In this document: positions 17,632-26,800 of the stretch, one piece after another | Numbering within the stretch: the stretch's first letter is position 1 | Layout of the letters: each line of letters opens with the position of its first letter | Assembly: GCA_016792805.1 (NCBI GenBank) | Contig: JAEUHX010000089.1 | Span: forward strand, 1-44,945 | Direction: 5' to 3' | Source: Planctomycetota bacterium | GTDB taxonomy: Bacteria; Planctomycetota; UBA1135; JACQFD01 | Length of the DNA stretch: 44,945 nucleotides | Made by a program: the position numbers and the translations under genes | The notes under the pieces: generated by a model | What the model saw: only the letters and a program-made list of their open reading frames with translations | Database searches by the model: none | What the model was told of the DNA's origin: nothing

Positions 17632-18644
17632 CTGTGGCGTGCGAGCTGGTGGGCGCAGGAGTCGATCTCGGCGGACGCGCCGTGCTGCGCGGGCTCGATC
17701 TGTCGATCGCATGCGGCGAGTACCACGTTCTGCTCGGGCCCTCCGGCTCGGGGAAGACCACTCTTCTTCGCGCCATCGCGGGGCTCGTGCCGCTCGCTGC
17801 CGGCGAGATCCGCTTGGATGGAGTCGTCGTCTCGTCGACGGCTACCCATATTTCGCCCGAGAGGCGCGGCGTCGGTTTCGTCTTTCAGAGCCTCGCGCTT
17901 TGGCCACATATGTCGGTCGAGCAGCATCTCGGATTTGTGCTGAGGCAGTCAGGAATGGGCGCAGCCGATCGATCGCGCCGCGCCGCGGCCGCCATCGATC
18001 GGTTTCGGCTCGGGGGAAAGGAGCGGCGCAGACCGTCGGAACTCTCCGGCGGTGAGCAGCAGCGCCTCGCACTCGCGCGCGCGCTGGTCCTGGAACCGCG
18101 ATGCTTACTTCTCGATGAGCCCCTCGGCGCAGTCGACGAAGCGCTGCGTGCGGAGCTCGCAGCGGAGCTCGCCGCGCTTCCGCGCGAACGGTCGATCTGT
18201 GTGTTGCATGTGACCCACGACCAGCGCGAGGGACTGTCGCTGGCCGACCGGGTCTGCGTATTGCGGGAGGGACGCATCGAGCAGACGGCGACGCCGGAGC
18301 AGCTGGTGAATTATCCGGCGACGGAATTTGTGGCGTCCTTTGTGGGCAAACACTCAGTGCTTGATGGAGAAATTGCCTGCGGCAAGCTCGTGACTCCGAT
18401 CGGGCAAGTGGATGCGGCGGGCCGTCCAGACGGGAAAGTGAAATATGCAGTCTCGGCGGAGCACGTCGCGCTCGATGCCGATGGTGCAACGGCGCGAATC
18501 ACGGCGCGCCACTGGGATGGCACGCGGTGGATGCTTACAGTGACCGGCGCAGGATTCGAACTGCGGATTGCGGCGCCTCAGGGGGCCGCTGTGGGAAGCA
18601 GCGTGCGCGTTCGTCTTGTTGCTCTGCCTTGGATCCTAGGATAA
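17628..18644 (+). CDS. ABC transporter ATPase (FbpC/PotA-like)
   Basis: 338 residues from GTG 17628. This start has GGAG about 8 nt upstream and a GTGA overlap with the permease stop; the ATG at 17580 would lie inside the permease gene. Walker A GPSGSGKTT is at 37-45, the Q-loop in FVFQSLALW, signature LSGGEQQR near 138, Walker B CLLLDEP near 160 and the switch His in HVTHDQ near 192. A C-terminal TOBE-like beta domain (about 240-338) places it in the CUT1/ferric subgroup. It energises the permease encoded before it. Confidence 0.94.
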   Translation: MTVACELVGAGVDLGGRAVLRGLDLSIACGEYHVLLGPSGSGKTTLLRAIAGLVPLAAGEIRLDGVVVSSTATHISPERRGVGFVFQSLALWPHMSVEQHLGFVLRQSGMGAADRSRRAAAAIDRFRLGGKERRRPSELSGGEQQRLALARALVLEPRCLLLDEPLGAVDEALRAELAAELAALPRERSICVLHVTHDQREGLSLADRVCVLREGRIEQTATPEQLVNYPATEFVASFVGKHSVLDGEIACGKLVTPIGQVDAAGRPDGKVKYAVSAEHVALDADGATARITARHWDGTRWMLTVTGAGFELRIAAPQGAAVGSSVRVRLVALPWILG

Positions 18645-18650
18645 TTCACT

Positions 18651-19718
18651 ATGCATACGGCATTGCGGCTTACCATCGCGGCCCTCGTCCTCGCTGGGCT
18701 CTCGTGGGTTGCGATCGGGCTGTACGGTGATGGCGAGCCCGCTTTGGGAGCGCAGGCCTCCGAGCTTGGAGGGATCGGAGCCAGGGCGTGCCAGAAGTGT
18801 CATTCGGGCGTTTATGACGAGTGGGCTGCTTCCGCTCACGCTGGAGCATTTGTGAATCCGGAGGTTCGAAAGCTCTCCAACGAATACGCGAACGAGCAGT
18901 GCATCGACTGCCATGCGCCCCGGCCCGTCTTCGAGACGGGCATCGCGAAGCCGCCGCTTCCCCGCACGGCGAGACGTTCGGAGGGAGTGGACTGCGCCGC
19001 ATGCCACGCGGCGGGAGACCACGTTGCCGCGTCGTCTCCGACCGCGGCCGGCGCATGCCTGCCGCGCCTCGAGCCGGCGCTCAAGTCGGCCGATTTATGT
19101 GCGAGCTGCCACGATCAACATTTCACCATTGCCGAGTGGCAGGAGACTCGCTTCGCGAGGGACGGAGTCGGATGCATCGATTGCCATATGCTGCCTTCGC
19201 AGCGGCCGGGGCGCGCGGGACGGGACCACCGCAGCCACTCCTCAACAAATATTGATATGTTGCAGAAATCGGTGGAGTTGACAGTAACTGTGGACGGCCG
19301 CACGCTTCGTGCGACGCTGGAGAACGTCGGCGCGGGGCATCACTTTCCGACCGATGAGCGTTCCCGTGCGGCGGATCTCCTGGTCCGAGAGCTTCGTGAC
19401 GACGGCAGCTTGGTGCGCCTCTCCCGCCTCGACCGGCTCCGGAATCCTTACAGAGATCAAGTGGGCGCTGCTGCGGGCCTTCCTTACCGCGAGGAGAGTC
19501 CGCTGCTGGAGAAGCGGCCGGAGAGTACACTTCTACCCCATGGCGTGAAGCGAAGCTATTCCCTCGAGCTCCTGCCCGAGTGCACTCAGGTCGAAGTTGT
19601 GCTGACGTACAAGAAGATTCCGTTCCCGACGGAGCCTGCCGAGATTCTCAACGACGAGAAATCGTTCGCCGAGAAGAAGGCATTTGTAGTGCACCGACGA
19701 GTGGTGAAAGTCCCATGA
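18651..19718 (+). CDS. Pentahaem c-type cytochrome (c554-like)
   Basis: 355 residues. An N-terminal hydrophobic segment (LTIAALVLAGLSWVAIGL) acts as signal or anchor. Five CxxCH haem-attachment motifs follow: CQKCH (47-51), CIDCH, CAACH, CASCH and CIDCH, all within the first 190 residues, with the cytochrome c554/cytochrome-c-prime spacing. The C-terminal 150 residues carry no haem motif and are beta-rich (TVTVDGRTLRATLENVGAGH), as in multihaem proteins with an added carbohydrate- or partner-binding sandwich. It is extracytoplasmic electron transfer, partner unknown. It starts 6 nt after the ABC ATPase and overlaps the HEAT-repeat gene by ATGA, so it is translated with the iron transporter, an unusual pairing. 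Confidence 0.92.
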   Translation: MHTALRLTIAALVLAGLSWVAIGLYGDGEPALGAQASELGGIGARACQKCHSGVYDEWAASAHAGAFVNPEVRKLSNEYANEQCIDCHAPRPVFETGIAKPPLPRTARRSEGVDCAACHAAGDHVAASSPTAAGACLPRLEPALKSADLCASCHDQHFTIAEWQETRFARDGVGCIDCHMLPSQRPGRAGRDHRSHSSTNIDMLQKSVELTVTVDGRTLRATLENVGAGHHFPTDERSRAADLLVRELRDDGSLVRLSRLDRLRNPYRDQVGAAAGLPYREESPLLEKRPESTLLPHGVKRSYSLELLPECTQVEVVLTYKKIPFPTEPAEILNDEKSFAEKKAFVVHRRVVKVP

Positions 19719-21175
19719 GGTTCCTCGGAGGAAGCGTCGCGCTCGTGGCGCTCGTGGCGTGTGGCAGGGCTCCGGACCAGCCGTCGGCCGAAGCGGGAAC
19801 AACGCCACCGATCGAGTACTCCGACCGGTTCTCCGCTTTGCGAAGTGCGCTCGAGCGAGAGATTGTGGCGGCCTCGCGGGCGTCCGAATCGGTCTCCGTC
19901 GACCCGGAGACAATGGACCTCGCACTTGCGGTCATCAGCGACCCGCGTTCGAAGATCGGTCGGGTCGCGCGTACATCACTGGCGCAAGTGCCGGCGAAGG
20001 CATCGGCTGCTTTTTGTGAGCTGCTCCTGGATCGAGCGCGCCCAGCGTCTGAGCGGGCGGCTGCAGCCATGTGCTTGAGTGACTTTCCTCCGACGGCGAG
20101 GCCGCTCGCCGCCCTCGGTAACGCTATCGTCGAAGATCGGGAGGAAGAGGTGCGGTCAGCATGCGCCTTCGCGGCCGGCAAGCTCGGTGACCGGCGCCTC
20201 ATCCCGAGTCTTTTGTGGAGACTCAAAGATGAGGGGACGGACCGCGGAGCGGCCTACCTCGCCTTTGGGCTTGCCAAGCTCGGTTGTCTCGGCGGAATCG
20301 AAGCGCTGCGTGAGGTCGTTCGCCGCGAGACGGTGCCCGACGCGGTCGCGCTCGCCTCGGAGATTCTTGCGCGCGAGGGCATCCTAGCTGCAGGGAGCGA
20401 GGTCGCAGCTCTGCTCGCAGCCCTCGACGCCTTGGGCGCGCGCTGGCGTGCCGAAGGGATTTCTCGCAGCGATGCCGGGAGTCCGACCCCCGAGGCTCGA
20501 CTTGCATTTCTAACTTCTGCGGAGCTACTCAACCATCCAAATCTGCGAAAGGTGGATGAGGCTCGATATGTGCTATCAAAGTCCGGGCGAGCGGCCCTTG
20601 AGCCGCTCGAGGCGGCGCTCTTCGAACGGGATCCTTACACAAGGGTTCGCGCGATGGAGGTACTGGGGTGGCTCGGCCCGCTGGCGGCGCCTCTGGTCCC
20701 GCGACTCCTCGAGCTTGCTGGGGATCCCAAGCATCGAGCCGAGCCGCTGCGTGCACTCGGGCGCATCGGCGACGAGCGCGCTGCTCCGGCGCTGGCTCTG
20801 GCTCTCCAGAGTAAGAATGCAGAGATCCGAGCTGCGGCCGCCCGCGGCCTCGCCTCGGCCCCGTTCCCTGGGGCGATTCCCTCCCTGATGAGTACGGTCG
20901 AGGGGATCGATCTTCGCGCCCCTGCGACCGACCTCGATTTGGCTCTCGGCTGCGGAGAGGCGCTCGCGCTGGTCGGCGAGGTTCGCGGAGCCCGTCTTCT
21001 CGTTGATCTGTATGGTCGAGAAAGCGAGCTGGAGCCCGAGGCGCTCGATCGGGCGGTGGCGCGCGCGTTCGCGGCGCTCAAGGCGCGGGGCGCCGAGGAG
21101 GGCGGCGTGGCTTCGGCGAACGACGCCGCGTCGCGCAAGGCTGCCGCGCGCGCGTGGGCAGGTCTGAAGAAATAA
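19715..21175 (+). CDS. HEAT-repeat lipoprotein
   Basis: 486 residues from ATG 19715, overlapping the cytochrome stop (ATGA). The signal peptide ends in LVALVAC with a good lipobox at Cys16. The mature part is a run of roughly 30-residue helical repeats of the HEAT / PBS-lyase type, seen in segments such as VRSACAFAAGKLGDRRLIPSL, LRALGRIGDERAAPAL and IRAAAARGLASAPFPGAIPSL. These form a scaffold for protein contacts at the inner face of the outer membrane or in the periplasm. Its fixed position behind the cytochrome suggests it organises or matures it. No enzymatic motif is visible. Confidence 0.88.
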   Translation: MRFLGGSVALVALVACGRAPDQPSAEAGTTPPIEYSDRFSALRSALEREIVAASRASESVSVDPETMDLALAVISDPRSKIGRVARTSLAQVPAKASAAFCELLLDRARPASERAAAAMCLSDFPPTARPLAALGNAIVEDREEEVRSACAFAAGKLGDRRLIPSLLWRLKDEGTDRGAAYLAFGLAKLGCLGGIEALREVVRRETVPDAVALASEILAREGILAAGSEVAALLAALDALGARWRAEGISRSDAGSPTPEARLAFLTSAELLNHPNLRKVDEARYVLSKSGRAALEPLEAALFERDPYTRVRAMEVLGWLGPLAAPLVPRLLELAGDPKHRAEPLRALGRIGDERAAPALALALQSKNAEIRAAAARGLASAPFPGAIPSLMSTVEGIDLRAPATDLDLALGCGEALALVGEVRGARLLVDLYGRESELEPEALDRAVARAFAALKARGAEEGGVASANDAASRKAAARAWAGLKK

Positions 21176-21184
21176 GTTACGTCG

Positions 21185-22246
21185 TCAGCAACCCTTGAAG
21201 CGAGGTCGCCTCTCGCCGGCTTTCGTGGCGCGTGCTGCGTCGATCTGTGCAATCGCCGCCTCGAGCACCGGCTCCATCCGCAGGGCCGCCATGCAGGCGG
21301 GCGCCTCGCACCACCGGCGCGTGCATGGAGAGCAGGGCACATCGTCGCGCCGGATGACGGCACTCGGCGAAAAGGCCGGGCCATATTTGTTGGGATCTTT
21401 GGGTCCGAAAAGTGCAACCACCGGGACGCCCATCCGATTGGCGAGATGCAGCGGTCCCGTGTCGCCGGCCACCACAAGATCGGCCGCCGCCATGCGCGCC
21501 GTTAAGTCCAGCAAAGACCGGACTCCGGTCATCGCCACTGCGGCGCCCCGTGACGCGGCCACGGCGGCCTCGACGAGGGATTCCTCCCCGGGACCGCCGG
21601 AGACGACGGACCGAACTCCGCGCTCCTTTGCGAGGGCAGAAGCGAATTCTCCGAATCGCTCGGGAGGCCACCGCTTGAAGGCGCCGAAGGCGGAGGTGCC
21701 GGGGTGGAGCACTGCAACAGAATCGGCCGAGAGCGACTCGCGCCAGGCGTCGGCCGCCGCGCGGCGCTCGCCGCCGACGTCGAGGGGAATGGGGCGCTCG
21801 CGATGAGTATGAATCTTGAGGGGACTCAGCAGCGATAGAAACCGATCGACGCGGTGAACGGCGTGAGCGGGCGGCGTGACAGCCTCGTCGAGAAAGTAAG
21901 CATTGCCCTCGCGGCCCGCTTGCGCCGAGAACCCGATTTTGTGCGATCTTCGGAGCGCAGCCAAGTGGAGCGCGGATTTTAGATTTCCCTGCAGATCGAT
22001 CACGGCGTCGAAGCGCCGCCTCCGGAGATCGGAGAGGTGGCGCGCGACGGCGCCGAATCCTCGCCGCCTTGGAAAGACTAGGACCTCGTCGATGGCGCGC
22101 AAAGCCCGCGGAACTTCCTCAAATCGATCCTCGACGAGAAAAGTGATCCTCAACTCCGGCTTTGCAGCTCGCAGGCGCTCGACGACGGGGAGCGCGAACA
22201 GCACGTCGCCGAGCGAGGAGAGGCGGAGGAGCAGGACCGACTGCAC
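21185..22246 (-). CDS. ADP-heptose:LPS heptosyltransferase-like glycosyltransferase (GT9)
   Basis: 353 residues from GTG 22246. The N-terminus VLLLRLSSLGDVLFALPVV is the hallmark of GT9 heptosyltransferases (WaaC/WaaF/RfaQ type). The C-terminal donor-binding half contains VVAGDTGPLHLANRMGVPVVALFGPKDPNKYGP, also diagnostic. A Cys cluster near the end (CSPCTRRWCEAPACM) is common in this family. It transfers a heptose or related sugar to the lipid A-core at the cytoplasmic face of the inner membrane. It converges on the HEAT-repeat gene (9 nt apart) and diverges from the Kdo-kinase/GT fusion at 22344, giving a small LPS-core locus. Confidence 0.92.
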   Translation of the reverse strand: MQSVLLLRLSSLGDVLFALPVVERLRAAKPELRITFLVEDRFEEVPRALRAIDEVLVFPRRRGFGAVARHLSDLRRRRFDAVIDLQGNLKSALHLAALRRSHKIGFSAQAGREGNAYFLDEAVTPPAHAVHRVDRFLSLLSPLKIHTHRERPIPLDVGGERRAAADAWRESLSADSVAVLHPGTSAFGAFKRWPPERFGEFASALAKERGVRSVVSGGPGEESLVEAAVAASRGAAVAMTGVRSLLDLTARMAAADLVVAGDTGPLHLANRMGVPVVALFGPKDPNKYGPAFSPSAVIRRDDVPCSPCTRRWCEAPACMAALRMEPVLEAAIAQIDAARATKAGERRPRFKGC

Positions 22247-22343
22247 GGGGCCAACATACCCGCCCCGCGGCCTGGCCGTGCAGGCGGCCGGGCTCTTCCC
22301 TCGCGCGCCCGCCGAGGCAGGATAGGCGGCCGGCCATCGATCT

Positions 22344-23858
22344 ATGCCGATTCCTCACCCTCCCGGATTTGCGCGCGTGCGAGTCGGCATCGCCGACGTC
22401 CTCGTCGAGGAGAGCCGGCGCGAGCGGCTGCTCGCCGACGGGCTCGGGCGAATGCCCCTCACACTTTCCGCGGCGCGCCCTCGAGGCGGCGGGCGCGGCT
22501 CGACGTTCGAGGTCACGCTCGGCGGTGAGGATTTGGTGATGCGGCTCTACCGCCGCGGCGGATTCATGCGCCTTCTCCTGCGAGACCGCTCTTTCGATCC
22601 TTACCGTTCCTTCCGGGAGGTCGCAGCGCTCGTCGTGGCGGCAGAGCGCGGCGTGCCCGCCGTGGTCCCCGTGGCCGCGGTCGCTGTGCCGGCGGGACTC
22701 GGCCTCTATCGGCATTACTTATTCACAAAAGCCATTCCGAGCCCGCAGGACCTCTTGGAGGCCTTGTCCGATCCTCGGCGGCCGCTCGCAGAGCGGAGAT
22801 CTGTGCTCTCGGCGGCCGCTGGAGCCGTGCGCGCTGCATTCGAAAGAGGAGTCGACCACGTTGATCTCCACCCGCGGAACATCCTCGTGCTGGACGGCTC
22901 GCCGCCGCGCTGCGTTCTTGTGGACTTGGACCGCGCGCGGATCGAAGGGGGCTCGCTTCCTCCGGCCGTGCGGATGGGGGCGCTGGCAAGATTTGTGAGA
23001 TTTCTCGAGCGCCATGCGGGATCGGGCGGCGACGCCATGACGCGCACCGATGTGCTTCGACTTTTGCGTGGAGTCGAAGGAGCACAGTGGAAGCCGATGG
23101 CGCGCGAGGTGCTGGGACGCGTGCGGCGCTGGCGATGGATGCATCGCCTCGGCGCCGCGAGAGCTCAGGACGCCGAACGTGTCGCGCTGCCGCCTCTCCC
23201 GCCGGGAGGCTCACTCGGTCCGGAGTGCGCGCTGGTCCCACCCGTCTCGTTTGTGATCTCTCCGGTAGACGGCGTGGAGGCGCTCTCGCTCGTACGGAGA
23301 ATTATTGAAACTGCAGAACTTGCCGGACTTCAAGGATTTGAGTTAATTGCATCGCCGCGCTCCGAGGCCGCGCTGGCGGAGCTGCGCGTCCTGTCCGCCC
23401 GCGTTCCGAGCCTGCGGTTCCTGCCGCAGGTGGCGCGGGAGAGTTCCGAGGCCTGGGGCGCCGCATTGCGGGGCGCGCGCGCCGAGCGGACGGTTTGTGT
23501 GATGCCGGGGGCGCTCGACGCACAATTCTTGACGGAGGCGCTCCAGCGAGTGGACTCGGGCTCGGATGTGGTGATCGGCGCGCGAGGCGCCGGAGGTCGC
23601 CGCGACGATCGCTCGATCTCGGAGCGGCTTCGGGACGCCGCAGTGCGCCCCGTGGCACGCGTTGCGGGGCGGAGCGCGCTCCAGGATCCGCTCTCCACTT
23701 TTGTTGCGCGCCGCGACGGGCGGTTCGAAGCAGCCTTGCGGTCGGTTCGGTCCGCGCGATTCGCACTTCCGGAGCTTCTCGGCCGGCTCGTCGAAGCGGG
23801 CGCCCGCGTGCACAGCGTGCCTGTCGAAGTCACTACTCGGCCGGAATATAGAAGTTAG
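22344..23858 (+). CDS. Kdo-kinase-like / glycosyltransferase-like fusion protein
   Basis: 504 residues. The N-terminal half (about 40-240) is a lipopolysaccharide kinase (KdkA/WaaP) fold: FEVTLGGEDLVMRLYRRGG (nucleotide-binding Lys/Arg region), FREVAAL, the catalytic loop VDHVDLHPRNILV and a DLDRARI metal-binding segment. The C-terminal half (about 310-500) looks like a GT-A type glycosyltransferase without its DxD: VSFVISPVDGVEALSLVRRIIE at the start, a VIGARGAGGRRDDRS loop and QDPLSTFVARRDGRF, similar to GT2 dolichol-phosphate mannosyltransferases. The fusion suggests phosphorylation of, and sugar addition to, the inner core by one protein; activity of the second half is uncertain. Its TAG stop interlocks with the TAA of the convergent ATPase gene (23855-23858). 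Confidence 0.8.
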   Translation: MPIPHPPGFARVRVGIADVLVEESRRERLLADGLGRMPLTLSAARPRGGGRGSTFEVTLGGEDLVMRLYRRGGFMRLLLRDRSFDPYRSFREVAALVVAAERGVPAVVPVAAVAVPAGLGLYRHYLFTKAIPSPQDLLEALSDPRRPLAERRSVLSAAAGAVRAAFERGVDHVDLHPRNILVLDGSPPRCVLVDLDRARIEGGSLPPAVRMGALARFVRFLERHAGSGGDAMTRTDVLRLLRGVEGAQWKPMAREVLGRVRRWRWMHRLGAARAQDAERVALPPLPPGGSLGPECALVPPVSFVISPVDGVEALSLVRRIIETAELAGLQGFELIASPRSEAALAELRVLSARVPSLRFLPQVARESSEAWGAALRGARAERTVCVMPGALDAQFLTEALQRVDSGSDVVIGARGAGGRRDDRSISERLRDAAVRPVARVAGRSALQDPLSTFVARRDGRFEAALRSVRSARFALPELLGRLVEAGARVHSVPVEVTTRPEYRS

Positions 23859-26800
23859 CTTTCCAGCGGTTTCGTGGCCTGGAGACCGGGGCCGCGGGGC
23901 GCGAGCTCAACGACTCGGATTTCCGGCGCGACTCGCTGAAGAAGGATTCGAGTCGCCTCGTGGCAGGTGAATAGGAAGATTTGATGATGCTCCGCGAGGC
24001 TCACGAGGGCGCGCGCAGCCTCCTCCGCACGGGCCTCATCGAGGTTCACGAGGACGTCGTCCATGATGAGCGGAAGATCGATGCCGCGCTTGGCGAGGTC
24101 GTGGGCAAGCGACCAGCGAAGACATAGATACAGGAGTTCTCGAGTTCCGCGGCTTAGCTGGTCTGTGGTCTTCTCCATCCCAGTCCGCTCGATTGCAATC
24201 ACTTCGATCTCGTTTTCGTTCCAACGCTGCGCGAGCCTTGTATATCGATCCCGAGTCACTTTTCGGAAGAGATCGGAGGCGTGCGTCATGACAGCGGGCG
24301 TGCGCTCTCGTTCGAACTCTCGGAGCGTCTCAAGAATGAGTTCGGCGGCGAGCCGCAGCCGAAGCGCGCGCCCGGCGCACTGCGCCAGCTCGGATTCGAT
24401 TTGTGCGCGGAGAGTCTCGATGCGCGCCACGTCGCTGCCTTCCTCGATCTGGCGTCGGCGAAGCTCGGCCTCCTTCAGGGCTCCGATGGCCTGGTCTCGC
24501 TGCGTTTCCAGCTCTTCCCGTGTCCGCTCAAGCTCGGAGAGCTGTGAGTTCCAGGAATCCACATTTCCGTTCTCCAGCTCCGTGCGCATCGCGTCGGCCT
24601 CGGGGCCGAGACCAAGCCCAGCATCGATTTCGCGGCGCACGCGCTGGAGAGACTCCAGGAGCGCGGCCGCCTCGCGTTGGGCCTCTGCGGCCTGCGCGAC
24701 TCTCTGAGTCACTTCCTCCGCGGAGCCGTCGGCGGAATGTCCCAGCGCTTGCAGGGCGGCTCGTGCGGACGAATCCCATTCATTGCAACTATTCTCGGTC
24801 TCGCGGAGCGCATCCTCGGCCGCTCGGCGGTCGGCAAGGAGGGCCTGCGTTTTCTTGACATCGTCGAGGAAGTCGAGGACTCCCTGGGGCGACAGCTGGT
24901 CGGAAACACCGACCGATCGCTTCCAAGCGGCGAACTCGCGCTCGAGATCCTTCGCGCGCTCGATTTGTGCACGGAACGGCTGCAGAGCCCGGGAACGTGA
25001 CTCGGCGTCCGAACTCCAACGATCCCTGATCGCAGCGGCGTAGTCTCGGAGCGCCTTCGCCAGCTCGGCGTGTGCGCGTGTGGCTGCCTCGTCGGCGCGG
25101 ACGGACCGCTCGCGAGCCTGGTGCACGGCCTCCTCCGCCTGGGATTTCTGTTGCAATCGCTGCTGTTCGGCGGCCGCCGTGCGATACCGTTCGAGAACCG
25201 CCTCACAGAGGCCGTGGCCCATTGCGTCCGGCAAATGAGTTGCATTCCCAAGAGCAGCCTTCGCACGCCGCTCCCAGTCGAGGATCTCGGATCGAAGCTG
25301 CTCAAGCGCGGCTTCTCGGTCGGCACGATCGACCTCGCGACGCCGCCCCTCCGTTGCCTTGACGACGAGATCCCGCGCGAGATCCGGTGCCACACCGTCG
25401 GGCAAGCCAAACTCTTGACGGCGTCGGGCCCACTCAGCCTCGGAGCTCAGAAGTTCATTCTTCGAGGCATCCACTTTTTCGAGGCGACGTCGCTCAGAAT
25501 CCGACCAGCTCTCGATTTGTTCTTGTAAGGATCGAATCTCGCGATCGAGAGAGTTGGCGCGCTCCCGCCGAGCACGATCCGACTCGTTCTGTGCGATCCG
25601 ATCCTCGAGGTCGATGGCTGAAACAGGCACGGAGAGCCCGAGTGCCTTCGCCCGGTGGGCGACTTCTCCTGCGAGGGCCTCGGCATGTGCGCGGGCCGCG
25701 CGAGCCGCCTCCTCGACGGAGGCGAGCCGCTCCCGCCTGCGGGTCAGGTCGTCGTTGCTTCGAGCATGCTGGCGGCGGGCGGTCTCTGCGAAGACGGCCG
25801 CGAAGACAAACGCAACGGCGGCCACGAGCAACGCGGCTGCTGCCGGCGCATTGGTAGCGTTCTGTGTCAACGCGATCCCACAAAACACCGCTGCGATGAG
25901 GCCGAGCAGCCACGCGGTCCAGGCGGGCACGGCCCACCGATGGGCGGCTCCGGTCGCGGCGAGCAGCTCTTCAAGTTCGAGTCGCGACATTTCCGCGGCC
26001 TCCGATCGCGAACGCGCCTCCCTGTCGTCCGTCAGCAGGACGCGGAGCGCTGCAAGGTCACGGCGTCTCCTTTCCAGCGTCTCGAGAGATTCGTGGACTT
26101 CACCGGGAATCTCGCGGCGCAGCCGATCCAGGTCCTTCTCGAGTCCGGCCCGCTGCTGGCGAACATTCTCGTGGTCGCGCTCCCGCTCCGAAAGTGCGGC
26201 ACGTGCCGACTCGATCTCTTGTGATGATTGCTGGATGCTCTCGAGAATCTTGAGCGTGCCCTTGGATTCAACCAAGTCGGCGAGTGTTTCTGTGGTACCG
26301 AGCGTCGCACGCACCTCCTCGCATGCTTGGACGGCGGCGGCGAGCTCTGCCTCCAATCCAGGCAAGCGAGTGAGGCGGTCGCGCTGGAGTGCCACAGATT
26401 GTGCGAGCGGCGCCAGCGGCGCGGCGAGCGCGGCAAGCGGCTCATCGATCTGAATTTGTGACAAATTGATCTGGAGCCTCTCCAGCGTTCTGCGCTCTAC
26501 AGCCTGCATTTCGAGGGCACCCGACCAGGCGCTTTGCTTCGTCCGGAGGCCGGCGGGAGGAGCCGCCCCGACGCGCTCCCCGAGTGTGGAGGCCGCCGCG
26601 AGGAGGCGCTCGAGCGATTGCGAGTCGATGGCGTGTGCGCTGGCGAGCGATGCGGCGGCCTGGATGTGGCTTTCGATCTCGGCCTCGGTCGCTCGATCTT
26701 GGTTCTCTATCTGTTGGATCTTGCGCTCGGCCTCGGTTGCTGAGACGCGGGCTTGCTCCCCGCTCTGCTCGCGCTGGCGAACATGCTCACGCACGGGAAG

